NCBI GenBank assembly: GCA_964348225.1
Contig: CAYGBM010000035.1
Span: 20,982-84,981, forward strand
Origin: CAYGBM01 sp964348225
Lineage (GTDB): Bacteria > Patescibacteriota > Minisyncoccia > Minisyncoccales > CG1-02-41-26
Direction of reading: 5' to 3'
Length of the DNA: 64,000 nucleotides
The notes below the pieces were generated by a model, which saw only the letters and a list, made by a program, of their open reading frames with translations, ran no database searches and was not told where the DNA came from. This document shows, one piece after another, positions 16,017 through 23,659 of this stretch; position 1 is the first letter of the stretch, and each line of letters starts with the position of its first letter. The position numbers and the translations under genes are program-made.

Positions 16017-17381
16017 TCACCTTGAACCAAACATTAATATTCCATTACCAAGGCTGGTATAGAGATTTCCTATTATGGGTTCGGGTATCTGGATACCACA
16101 AGCACAGATAACGAGAAAAGGAGCATTGCCGATGGTTTCTTTCAATATCTGTGGCGATTTCGGCCTTTCACTCTCTGGAATAACATAGTGAGTTGCGCAA
16201 CAATAACTATCTAATGCAAAAATAATCTTATCTTTTTCTATGCCAGAATTATCCATCGCTTTCCGGGGGGCAGAACGTAGCCTATTCAATAGTATCTCCC
16301 AGTCGCCTCTTAAAATCTTTAATTCATCACCTTCTTGTAGGGGAGAATCCAAAGCCATTGAAAGATCAGGTAATATTTTAACCAACAAATTAGGAACGTA
16401 AAATGTCTCTGCTCCAGGAACATTTAATATTCTGGCAAGAGGGTTAAGCGTGCTTGTTAAACGCGCCTTTGATACGTTGGCCTTCTCTGGATCTTTTATT
16501 TCTTCATCCAGAAGTCCCCCTATCAGTTCATTGTAAACTTCAGCCGCAGGCCTACCGTCAATTTCAATCAGCCTTTTTCCCTCTGCCTTTGTTACCATAC
16601 CGCCCTTCTCGGTTATTTCAAAGCCATGTTCCCGGAATAAACCAATATTCAAATCAGTATAAACTACTGCTACGACTATACCATCATGAAAAACTTTATC
16701 GCCTCCAAATACCCTCCAATCTCCCCCTATGCCTCTGTCCACGGAGTACGCTCCAAATACAGGGACGTCTTTACCAAGCAAATCTGAAATACCCTTCAAA
16801 ACTTCATCGTGCTCCATATCAAAAGATGGTATATTAATTACTATATCAGGCATAACCATTTCTCCTTGCCCTGCATCTTCTATTGCTTGTGCAAGAGCTT
16901 GTTTTACGGCTTCCCTTGAAGAAATGCCATCAAGGGTCACACTGCCTACCCCCCAAACTATTCCAGGGGTTGCCACCCCCAGAATACCTAATGATTGAGA
17001 GGCGGCCGGATACCAAAAATAGCCCCCAGGGGTCATTACTCCGTAACCGCTGTTTCCTCCGATAATCTTAGTGTCCGGCAAAAGTCGTTTAACTTCGACC
17101 CATATTTTTTCTTCGTCATATCCAGAAGCGCAGTACAAAAAAGCAAAATCAGGGCTTCTCTCCAGCTCTTCTAAAACCATGGCGACCGCCTCTTGCACTG
17201 CCTGCTCTTCGTTTTCTACAACAGACCAACCCACGCTTGCAACTGGTTCTTTTGATTCTTCAGTCGGAGGAAGAACTACTGGCCCAAGAGACTCTTCAGG
17301 AGAAATCCGCCTGACAAGATACCAAATGCTTCCTCCTGCTAAAACAATAACTATTAATGCGATGATAATTTTTTTATTCAT
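16017..17381 (-). CDS. Membrane-anchored FIST domain sensory protein
   Basis: A 454-residue protein with an N-terminal TM anchor (about 4-22) and a Pro/Glu linker. A FIST N domain (about 50-250; GGNSGYGVMTPGG, FGAYSVDRGIGGDWRVFGG) is followed by a FIST C domain (about 265-454; IDGRPAAEVYNEL and a final GNGILMFGSR). FIST domains bind small ligands, probably amino acids, and usually sit in the cytoplasm. Here the signal anchor with a Lys-rich start places the domain outside. It is first in the minus-strand signalling cluster, so it may present a ligand to the HAMP sensor encoded next. Confidence 0.85.
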   Translation of the reverse strand: MNKKIIIALIVIVLAGGSIWYLVRRISPEESLGPVVLPPTEESKEPVASVGWSVVENEEQAVQEAVAMVLEELERSPDFAFLYCASGYDEEKIWVEVKRLLPDTKIIGGNSGYGVMTPGGYFWYPAASQSLGILGVATPGIVWGVGSVTLDGISSREAVKQALAQAIEDAGQGEMVMPDIVINIPSFDMEHDEVLKGISDLLGKDVPVFGAYSVDRGIGGDWRVFGGDKVFHDGIVVAVVYTDLNIGLFREHGFEITEKGGMVTKAEGKRLIEIDGRPAAEVYNELIGGLLDEEIKDPEKANVSKARLTSTLNPLARILNVPGAETFYVPNLLVKILPDLSMALDSPLQEGDELKILRGDWEILLNRLRSAPRKAMDNSGIEKDKIIFALDSYCCATHYVIPESERPKSPQILKETIGNAPFLVICACGIQIPEPIIGNLYTSLGNGILMFGSR

Positions 17382-17451
17382 TTTTTATGGAAAGCTTAAT
17401 ACATTACCACAAGCCCTACAGCTGAATTCCTCGGCTATACAGACAGCAATA

Positions 17452-17676
17452 ATGCATAAAATTACTGAGTATATTTGCTCTCGACCTTTTTATACTTTCA
17501 CCATTTTCTTCTTGAAACAGATCGCACTGCTCTTTATTTTAATTATACTTTTAGCTCTCTTGGAAATCAACCGGGAACTATTTACTTCTTTAACCGGACA
17601 TGCTATCATAAAAATAGTTTCTTCAGAGTTTATTCGGTTCTTTGTTCAAATGCCTAAAAAAGGAGAGCTTCAATGA
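17452..17676 (+). CDS. Small single-pass membrane protein
   Basis: A 74-residue protein from ATG 17452. It has one strong TM helix (about 17-37; IALLFILIILLALLEI) followed by a short tail. I do not recognise the family. Its TGA overlaps the ATG of the next gene as ATGA, and the AAGGAG site that serves the next gene lies inside its 3' end. This indicates translational coupling and supports both as real. An upstream extension of the frame runs antisense to the FIST gene and is rejected. Confidence 0.5.
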   Translation: MHKITEYICSRPFYTFTIFFLKQIALLFILIILLALLEINRELFTSLTGHAIIKIVSSEFIRFFVQMPKKGELQ

Positions 17677-18107
17677 GGTGGAAAATTGGACTGGTAGTGA
17701 TTATCGGCCTTATGTGGGGAGCGGTTATAATTGATAACTTACTGGGCAACCGGAAGAGCTTAAAGGTAGCAGCTTTCAACGACCTGGAGATAAGAGAGAT
17801 CGTCTGCTTCAATAGCCTCGGAGATATTATCTGGATATCTACGGAGGAAGAATTAGGGAAACACATTCTACCTAGCCCCAACCCCGAAAGCCCAACAAAA
17901 ATCATTGAGATTTTATATGATAGCAATAACCACTTTTTTGTATTCTGTGAGTATAACCACTTAGAGAAATCACTAACAAACATTGGCCCTGCACGAAATG
18001 TAAAGTGCTGTAGTGACTACCTTAATGGGGCAGTTCTTCGATACGTTCAAAGCCTTTCTGCTTCTGCAGGAGGCTTTTTCGTTGGTTCGTTTTTGATTAA
18101 CTTCTAG
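17673..18107 (+). CDS. Small membrane-anchored protein with Cache/PAS-like segment
   Basis: A 144-residue protein with an N-terminal TM helix (4-23), then an extracytoplasmic segment with REIVCFNSLGDIIWISTEEE. This resembles the WVVKPSGQIFWANEPEMIG strand-turn of the HAMP sensor at 14972. A second hydrophobic stretch lies at the C-terminus (GGFFVGSFLI). An AAGGAG Shine-Dalgarno lies 8 bases before ATG and the start overlaps the upstream stop. It converges with polA, leaving 1 base between stop codons. It may be an independent short sensor or a remnant of a larger sensor that lost its HAMP part. Confidence 0.6.
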   Translation: MRWKIGLVVIIGLMWGAVIIDNLLGNRKSLKVAAFNDLEIREIVCFNSLGDIIWISTEEELGKHILPSPNPESPTKIIEILYDSNNHFFVFCEYNHLEKSLTNIGPARNVKCCSDYLNGAVLRYVQSLSASAGGFFVGSFLINF

Positions 18108-18108
18108 G

Positions 18109-20364
18109 TTAAAGCATTTCCAGATCTCCCCAATTTTTTCCCTGGCTCAAATCAACCCTTAAAGAAGCTTTCAATTTTACAATGTTCTCCATAATTTCTT
18201 TTATCTTCGAAGAAACTTCCTTTGTTTTATCTGCTTTAACCTCAAAAAGCAATTCATCGTGAACCTGCAAAATCATTCTTACGTTCTGTCTTAATGCCTC
18301 CCCGAATGTTTTTCTCATTTCAGAGTCAATCTTAACCATTGCCATTTTCATAATATCGGCTGCTGTTCCCTGAATTGGAAAGTTGCGCGCCATTCTCTCA
18401 GCTGCTGCCCTTAATCTTGCATCTCTTGAATTGATCTCTGGCAAAAATCTTTTCCTGCCAAACAATGTCTCACTGAACCCCTCTTCTTTTATTGAAGCCA
18501 CAGATTCTTCCGTATATTCAGCAATGCCCTTAAAGTCTTCAAAGTACTTTTTGATAAATTCTTGGGCTTGTTTGAAGGAAACACCCGTCCTTTCTGAAAA
18601 ACTGTGAGGACCCATCCCGTATAAAACCCCAAAGTTCAAGGTTTTAGCCAGCCTCCTTTGTTCTTTTGTTACTTTTTTTTCTGGTACTCCAAAAATTTCA
18701 GTTGCTGTCATTGTGTGGATATCTTTTCCTTCTTTAAAAAATCCGAGCATCTTTCTATCTTCAGCAATGGAGGCAGCAATTCTTAATTCCATCTGTGAAT
18801 AATCAGCAGAAACAAATTGAAATCCCTTATCTGGGACAAAGCACTTTCTAATCTCTCTGCCCAATTCGCCCTTAATAGGAATGTTTTGGAGGTTAGGCTC
18901 TGAACAGCTCATCCTGCCTGTTTCTGTGCCCAACTGGTGAAAGTGAGGATGAATCCTGCCATCTTTGGGGCTAACCATCTTTGGCAAAGCATCAACAAAG
19001 CCTGACTTCAGCTTGAAAATTTTTCTGTATTGCAAAATCAGCCCGACAATAGGATGACCCTCTTTTAGCTTTGCGAGTTCAGCAGCCCCTGTTGAAACAG
19101 CGCCTCCCGGTGTTTTCTTCAACCCCTCAAGTGAAAGATGAAGCTTAGAAAAAAGAATCTCTGCCAGCTGCTGGGGAGAATTTAAATTGAAATCAGTGCC
19201 AGCTAACTTGTAGATCTTTTTCTCAAGGGCTGTAATCTTCTGCCCCAGCCCGGTTGAAAGATTCTTCAAGCATCTCTCGTCTATTTTGATTCCATACTGA
19301 TTCATCTTTTCAACAATCGGCACTAAAGACTTTTCAATTTTAACAATCTTTGCTGACAAAACCCCTTGTTCTTGCAATTTATCTATTTCCTGCTCCACCT
19401 TATCTTTCTGCTTTAAAGCCAAAGCTAGGTCAGAGCCAGGTTTAAGCCCAGGTAGTCTGTTTAACAGGGCGTAGAATTCAAAGCCTTGAAAAGTCTTGAT
19501 AATTTCCTTTTTGTCAGGGCTCCTAAATTCACAATTCTTCAGCTTAAACCCAATAGGAACATCGCACTGGATTTCGGCTAAACGTTTTGAAAGAAGGGCT
19601 TGCTCTTTGTATTGCTTCAGCTTTTCCAAGACGCTTTTCTTAATATTCTTCTCCTTAGCCTTTGCAATATCAAAAGAAGGCTTTTCAATTTCATCATAGA
19701 GCTTGTCTAAGCTGCCAAAATCCTGAAGCAGCTGAATAGCTGTTTTCTCTCCAATGCCACTAACCCCTGGAATATTATCTGAAACATCCCCCCTCAATGC
19801 CTTGAAATCCAAGAGCTGAGAAGGCTCCAAGCCTCCATATCTTTCTTTAACTTTTTCTGCGTCGTATAGCACCGTATCTTTTATACCTCTTCTCATTGTA
19901 TAAACCTTTGTTTGGGGACCGACCAATTGCAAAGTGTCCAAATCACCGCTTAAAATAATGCTCTCTATTTTTGGCAAAACCTGCTGGTTAGCAGCTGAAC
20001 AAGCAATAGTGCCTATCAAATCATCGGCCTCAAAGCCCTGTTTTTCAAAAACAGGAACATTGAAAGCTCTAAGTACCCTTTTCACACCGTCAATCTGTTG
20101 ATAAAGCTCATCAGGCGCTTTAACTCTTTTTGCCTTGTATTCCTTAAATTCCTTATGGCGGAAAGTGGGTCCTGGCAGGTCAAAGGCAGCTGCCACAAAA
20201 TCAGGTCGTAATTCGCGAATAGCTTTCAAAAAAACCAAACAAAAACCATAAACAGCATTAACCAACTCTCCCTTCTTTGTTTTCAGAGGAGGTAGGGCAT
20301 GATAAGCCCGATGGATTAAGGCATTGCTGTCTATAATTAAAAGTTTTTTGGGTCCAGCTGTCAT
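18109..20364 (-). CDS. polA: DNA polymerase I lacking the proofreading domain
   Basis: PolA fills gaps and removes RNA primers. The 751 residues contain an N-terminal 5'-3' exonuclease (about 1-290; IIDSNALIHRAYHALP, FEADDLIGTIA, GDVSDNIPGVSGIGEKT). Only about 50 linker residues separate it from the polymerase domain, so the usual 3'-5' exonuclease domain of about 190 residues is deleted. Motif A is DYSQMELRI (from Asp521), motif B is RRLAKTLNFGVLYG (about 570-583) and motif C is QVHDELL (about 700). The enzyme should polymerise but not proofread. The start at 20364 lies about 40 bases after a terminator that ends a candidate small RNA. Confidence 0.96.
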   Translation of the reverse strand: MTAGPKKLLIIDSNALIHRAYHALPPLKTKKGELVNAVYGFCLVFLKAIRELRPDFVAAAFDLPGPTFRHKEFKEYKAKRVKAPDELYQQIDGVKRVLRAFNVPVFEKQGFEADDLIGTIACSAANQQVLPKIESIILSGDLDTLQLVGPQTKVYTMRRGIKDTVLYDAEKVKERYGGLEPSQLLDFKALRGDVSDNIPGVSGIGEKTAIQLLQDFGSLDKLYDEIEKPSFDIAKAKEKNIKKSVLEKLKQYKEQALLSKRLAEIQCDVPIGFKLKNCEFRSPDKKEIIKTFQGFEFYALLNRLPGLKPGSDLALALKQKDKVEQEIDKLQEQGVLSAKIVKIEKSLVPIVEKMNQYGIKIDERCLKNLSTGLGQKITALEKKIYKLAGTDFNLNSPQQLAEILFSKLHLSLEGLKKTPGGAVSTGAAELAKLKEGHPIVGLILQYRKIFKLKSGFVDALPKMVSPKDGRIHPHFHQLGTETGRMSCSEPNLQNIPIKGELGREIRKCFVPDKGFQFVSADYSQMELRIAASIAEDRKMLGFFKEGKDIHTMTATEIFGVPEKKVTKEQRRLAKTLNFGVLYGMGPHSFSERTGVSFKQAQEFIKKYFEDFKGIAEYTEESVASIKEEGFSETLFGRKRFLPEINSRDARLRAAAERMARNFPIQGTAADIMKMAMVKIDSEMRKTFGEALRQNVRMILQVHDELLFEVKADKTKEVSSKIKEIMENIVKLKASLRVDLSQGKNWGDLEML

Positions 20365-20401
20365 TTTATAATTTTACTCTCAAGTTGCTCCAAAAACAAC
20401 C

Positions 20402-20432
20402 AAAAAAACAGGCATGATAACCTGCTTTTTTT
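20402..20432 (-). terminator. Rho-independent terminator of candidate RNA A
   Basis: On the minus strand A7, a G bulge and CAGG pair with CCTG and T7 across an 8-base loop. This A-tract/stem/T-tract architecture is typical of a strong intrinsic terminator. Confidence 0.7.
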
Positions 20433-20582
20433 CTCGCCCTGTTAGACAAAAAGCTTTCTTTCTCTAACAGGGCGAGGAGAGGATGGACCCCAATTCCAGA
20501 AACCCCTTGGCTGAGCGGATGTTGCTCAGGGATACCCAAAGCTCCTTTCATCGAGTTCCTTACATCCTTCCACCTCCCCTCA
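20404..20582 (-). ncRNA. Candidate structured small RNA A (6S-like fold, identity unknown)
   Basis: A consensus-like promoter (20589-20616) and a terminator (20402-20432) bracket about 180 bases without a convincing gene. The 5' end (GAGGGGAGGTGGA) pairs with a 3' segment (TCCATCCTCTCCTC) to form a closing stem of 13 bp with one bulge. Inside is an asymmetric unpaired region, then CTTTGG/CCAAGG and CTGAGC/GCTCAG with a 7-base loop. A separate 14-bp hairpin (20433-20446 with 20463-20476) follows. Closing stem, central bubble and apical hairpin recall 6S RNA, but no diagnostic sequence was recognised. A leader function for polA is the main alternative. Confidence 0.5.
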
Positions 20583-20588
20583 ATCTCT

Positions 20589-20616
20589 ATTTTATTCTTC
20601 CAAAGGATTATGTCAA
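20589..20616 (-). promoter_or_regulatory. Promoter of candidate RNA A
   Basis: TTGACA (20616-20611) and TAAAAT (20594-20589) are separated by 16 bases. The -35 abuts the 12-bp inverted repeat at 20616-20649. The spacer contains CCTTTGGAA, matching the CTCTTTGGAA in the promoter at 30237. Confidence 0.7.
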
Positions 20617-20649
20617 CCCCCACACCAAACGAAGTTATGGTGTGGGGGT
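20616..20649. repeat. 12-bp inverted repeat abutting a promoter (copy 1)
   Basis: ACCCCCACACCA and its exact reverse complement flank a 10-base loop AACGAAGTTA. The same arms and almost the same loop occur at 30204-30237. Both lie directly upstream of a TTGACA box, so it could be an operator, or a hairpin ending the upstream gene. Confidence 0.75.
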
Positions 20650-20686
20650 CAACCCCGTTAGAGATTAAGAGGTGTGAATTGCAAGA

Positions 20687-21166
20687 CTAAAAATTTTTAA
20701 CCGTAATTCTTCTTTTCGTCTGGTTTATAAAATCAAATTTTACAACCAAGCAATTGCTTGGTAGAATTTTCTTGACCCTGTCTGCCCATTCAACAGCTAC
20801 AATGTTCTTGGGGTCGGATATAATCTCTCTAAATCCGATGGCCAAAATTTCCTGTGGCTTTTCTATTCTGTAGCAATCAATATGATAAAACAGTTGGTAG
20901 TTTGTAGTTTGTAGTTTGTAGTTCTTTACGATGACAAAAGTTGGGCTCAGTATCTTCTCCTTGATTCCCAAGCCCTCAGCAAAGCCTTGCAGAAAGGTTG
21001 TTTTTCCTCCGCCCAAATCACCTTCTAAAGCAATAACAACAGCATTGTTTCGGTATTTGTCCGAATCCTTACTGTCCCTATTTTTCTTGCTATTCTTTAA
21101 AATTTTCTTGGCTAATTTCCTGCCTAAAGCCCTTGTTTGCTTTGCTGAAGACGTTAAGTATTGCAT
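20687..21166 (-). CDS. tsaE: tRNA threonylcarbamoyladenosine biosynthesis ATPase TsaE
   Basis: TsaE is the ATPase that supports the t6A37 tRNA modification enzyme. At 159 residues it matches the family. Walker A is GDLGGGKTTFLQG, followed by SPTFVIV, IDCYRIE and VAVEWADRV. An insertion of about 8 residues (KNYKLQTTNYQL) between SPTFVIV and the IDCYR motif is encoded by tandem CTACAAA units like those found between genes. It is divergent from the DHH-family gene at 21229 and upstream of candidate RNA A. Confidence 0.92.
   Translation of the reverse strand: MQYLTSSAKQTRALGRKLAKKILKNSKKNRDSKDSDKYRNNAVVIALEGDLGGGKTTFLQGFAEGLGIKEKILSPTFVIVKNYKLQTTNYQLFYHIDCYRIEKPQEILAIGFREIISDPKNIVAVEWADRVKKILPSNCLVVKFDFINQTKRRITVKNF
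20895..20923. repeat. GTAGTTT tandem units inside tsaE
   Basis: Four near-identical 7-8 base units (GTAGTTT) lie in frame in tsaE and are translated as YKLQTTNYQL on the minus strand. Length and position match an insert relative to usual TsaE proteins. Confidence 0.65.
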
Positions 21167-21183
21167 AATTTAATCGGATTTCA

Positions 21184-21212
21184 TTGACATTGGAAGAATT
21201 TTTGGCTAACTT
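21184..21212 (+). promoter_or_regulatory. Promoter of the DHH-like/PilB-like operon
   Basis: A perfect -35 TTGACA is followed after 17 bases by a weak -10 TAACTT. The leader to ATG 21229 would be about 10 bases. Confidence 0.45.
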
Positions 21213-21228
21213 TGAATAATGTAACATT

Positions 21229-22335
21229 ATGAGTATGCCAGAAGAATTAGAAAAAGCAAAACAACTAATCGAAAGGGCAACCAACATTACTATTGTTCCT
21301 CCGCCAGATTTTCAAAGGGACAGCTTTCCAGCCTCTATTGCCCTCTTTTTAAGTTTAAAAAAACTGGGAAAGAATGTAAACCTGTTAGCTGAGAACTACC
21401 CAGAAAGGTTTAAATTCTTGACCGAGAAAGAGGCTGTCTATCCCTTCCGAGCAGATTTTTTAATCACGGTCAGAGAAGCTGGTGCAAAGCTGGCCAATCT
21501 TTTTTATGAAAAAACAGAAAATGGCTTAAACCTTTTTCTTAAAACAAATGGCAATGCCTTAAAAAAGGAGGATGTTGTCCTGCAAGCTTTAGAGCCCATA
21601 TCTCTTGAAAGCCTTTTTATAACTGTTGGGGTTAAAGAACTTAAAAAAATAGAAAATATTTTAACTAACAGCTCAGCTGGTTTAATAAACATAGACAATC
21701 AATTGGAGAATGAGAATTTTGGTGAAGCAAATTTAGTTGAAATAAGTTCGCCCACCCTTTCAGAAATAGTTTTAGAGCTCCTTTGTTTAATCAATGAAGA
21801 TATTGTTGACAGAAAAACAGCCGATGCTTTGCTTGCTGGAATTATATACGGCACCTCAAGCTTCCAAAGCCCAAGAATCAATTCTCAAACCTTTCAAAAG
21901 GTGAGCTGCTTGCTTGAAAAGGGAGCTAACCTGAAGGAAACAAGCCTCCGTTTGTACGGAATGCTCGAAAGGGGCTCGCTTCGAATCTTTGGCACTCTAA
22001 TCAACAAAATACATATTGAAAGAAAACAAAGCCTTGCTTGGGCCCTTTTGGAAAAAAGAGATTTTGAGAAAACTAACTCATCTGCTTTGAGCCTAAGATT
22101 TGCTTTGAAAAAATTAAGTTCTGGCATTTTTCCGTTCCAGAACTTTTTAGTGCTTTGGGAGGTGGAATCTTCTCCTTTGTCTGTTAGAGGGGTGTTTTAT
22201 TCCCCGAGTCAAAAAAAGCTTGAAAAAATATTAGAGAATTTTGAAGGAGGCCAAAAAGGCAATGGGGTATTGTTCAAAACAAAAGAAACAGACCCTGAAA
22301 AAGTAAAGGACAAAGTATTAGAAATTATAGCTTAA
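21229..22335 (+). CDS. Degenerate DHH-family (NrnA-like) protein, catalytic motifs lost
   Basis: A 368-residue protein with the two-lobed DHH/DHHA1 layout. The position of the first metal motif (usually NPDGDALGS) reads PPPDFQRDSFPAS, and the DHH signature reads IDNQ at 155-158 followed by the family-typical ENENFG. Both metal-binding motifs are therefore altered and hydrolase activity is unlikely. The DHHA1 part (about 235-368) with the LYGMLERGSLRIFG linker is retained. The family normally degrades oligoribonucleotides or pAp. It ends 10 bases before the PilB-like ATPase, so the two are probably co-expressed. Confidence 0.75.
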   Translation: MSMPEELEKAKQLIERATNITIVPPPDFQRDSFPASIALFLSLKKLGKNVNLLAENYPERFKFLTEKEAVYPFRADFLITVREAGAKLANLFYEKTENGLNLFLKTNGNALKKEDVVLQALEPISLESLFITVGVKELKKIENILTNSSAGLINIDNQLENENFGEANLVEISSPTLSEIVLELLCLINEDIVDRKTADALLAGIIYGTSSFQSPRINSQTFQKVSCLLEKGANLKETSLRLYGMLERGSLRIFGTLINKIHIERKQSLAWALLEKRDFEKTNSSALSLRFALKKLSSGIFPFQNFLVLWEVESSPLSVRGVFYSPSQKKLEKILENFEGGQKGNGVLFKTKETDPEKVKDKVLEIIA

Positions 22336-22345
22336 AGAGCTTAAC

Positions 22346-23653
22346 GTGCAAAAGATTATTGGCCAAATAACGATTGAGCCAGCCCGCCTAAAACAGCTTA
22401 CCTCATCGATAAAGAATATTGCTGCTTTGCAAAAAGAGCTTAAGGTGGGCTTGGCTAAAGAAACAACCCAGCTTTTGGAGATTGTTTTGGTGGGGGCAAT
22501 AAATCTTGAAGCATCTGATGTTCACATAGAGCCTGGAGAGGAAAAAACCAAATTCAGGTTAAGGGTTGACGGAATGCTCCACGACATTGCCCTCACTGAC
22601 CCAAAAATCTACGAAAGCCTTCTTTCCAGAATCAAGCTTTTGTCGGGTATTAAGTTGAATATTACCGAGCAGGCTCAAGACGGCAGGTTCAGCGTAGAGC
22701 TTGGTCAAAAAACAATAGAGATAAGAAGCTCAACCCTGCCCTCGGAATATGGAGAGGCCATTGTTTTAAGAATTTTGGATCCGAAAAACTTAATCGAAAT
22801 AGAGAAGCTTGGCATTCGAGAAGATATAATAGAGGTTTTCAAAAAAGAAATCTCCCAGCCCAACGGCATGGTTATTATAACCGGCCCCACTGGCTCTGGT
22901 AAAACCACAACCTTGTATTCAATTTTAAACAGGATCAAAAGGGAAGAACTCAAGATAATAACTATTGAAGACCCCATTGAATATCATTTAGAAGGAATCT
23001 CTCAAAGCCAAGTTAATCCAAAAAAGAGCTATGATTTTGCCACAGGGCTTCAATCAATTGTCCGGCAAGACCCTGATGTAATATTAGTGGGCGAAATCAG
23101 AGACCTGGAAACAGCGAAAATCGCCATTCAGGCCGCCCTGACAGGCCATCTGGTTCTAACCACCCTCCACACCAATGATGCAGCAGGCACCATTGCCAGG
23201 CTCCAAGCCCTGGGAGAAAAGCCTGTAAATATTGCTCCAGCCATCAGGTTGGCGGTTGCTCAGAGGCTGGTTAGAAGAGTCTGTGAAAAATGTTCCAAGC
23301 TCACAACTGTTTCTCCAAAAGACTTAGCCCGACTTAAGCAAGGCTTGAAGGCCCTGCCTAAGAAAGCAAAAACAAGCATAAAACTTCCTGTGTTGGGCAA
23401 AAAATTAAAAATTCCCAAGACCAAAGGCTGCAAATACTGCAACTTTACTGGATTTCGGGGCAGAACGGGCGTGTTTGAATTTTTTCTGGTTGATGACGAA
23501 ATGGAAAACTTTGTTGTGAAATCTCCTTCTATTGCTGAATTACGGAAAAAAGCAAGGCTAAGAGGCATGGTTAGCATGAAAGAAGATGCCCTAATCAAGG
23601 TTATCAAAGGCATCACCACTATTGAAGAAGTGGAGAGGGTGGTTGGAAGATAA
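22346..23653 (+). CDS. Type IV pilus assembly / type II secretion ATPase (PilB/GspE family)
   Basis: A hexameric ATPase that powers pilus extension from the cytoplasmic face. The 435 residues carry the core domains; the long N-terminal MshEN/T2SSE-N region of full PilB is reduced to about 40 residues. Motifs are SDVHIEP, Walker A GPTGSGKTTTL (180-190), the Asp box TIEDPIEY, Walker B VILVGEIRD, the His box LTGHLVLTTLHTND and a zinc site CEKCS...CKYC followed by GFRGRTGVFE. The start is GTG at 22346. It follows the DHH-like gene by 10 bases. The type IV pilin at 28134 is a plausible substrate. Confidence 0.92.
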   Translation: MQKIIGQITIEPARLKQLTSSIKNIAALQKELKVGLAKETTQLLEIVLVGAINLEASDVHIEPGEEKTKFRLRVDGMLHDIALTDPKIYESLLSRIKLLSGIKLNITEQAQDGRFSVELGQKTIEIRSSTLPSEYGEAIVLRILDPKNLIEIEKLGIREDIIEVFKKEISQPNGMVIITGPTGSGKTTTLYSILNRIKREELKIITIEDPIEYHLEGISQSQVNPKKSYDFATGLQSIVRQDPDVILVGEIRDLETAKIAIQAALTGHLVLTTLHTNDAAGTIARLQALGEKPVNIAPAIRLAVAQRLVRRVCEKCSKLTTVSPKDLARLKQGLKALPKKAKTSIKLPVLGKKLKIPKTKGCKYCNFTGFRGRTGVFEFFLVDDEMENFVVKSPSIAELRKKARLRGMVSMKEDALIKVIKGITTIEEVERVVGR

Positions 23654-23659
23654 AGAATG

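Noticed and set aside
20366..20623. An 85-residue open frame on the minus strand between tsaE and polA
   Set aside because: It spans the promoter, structured RNA and terminator of candidate RNA A, has no recognisable protein features, and its start lies upstream of the predicted transcript start.
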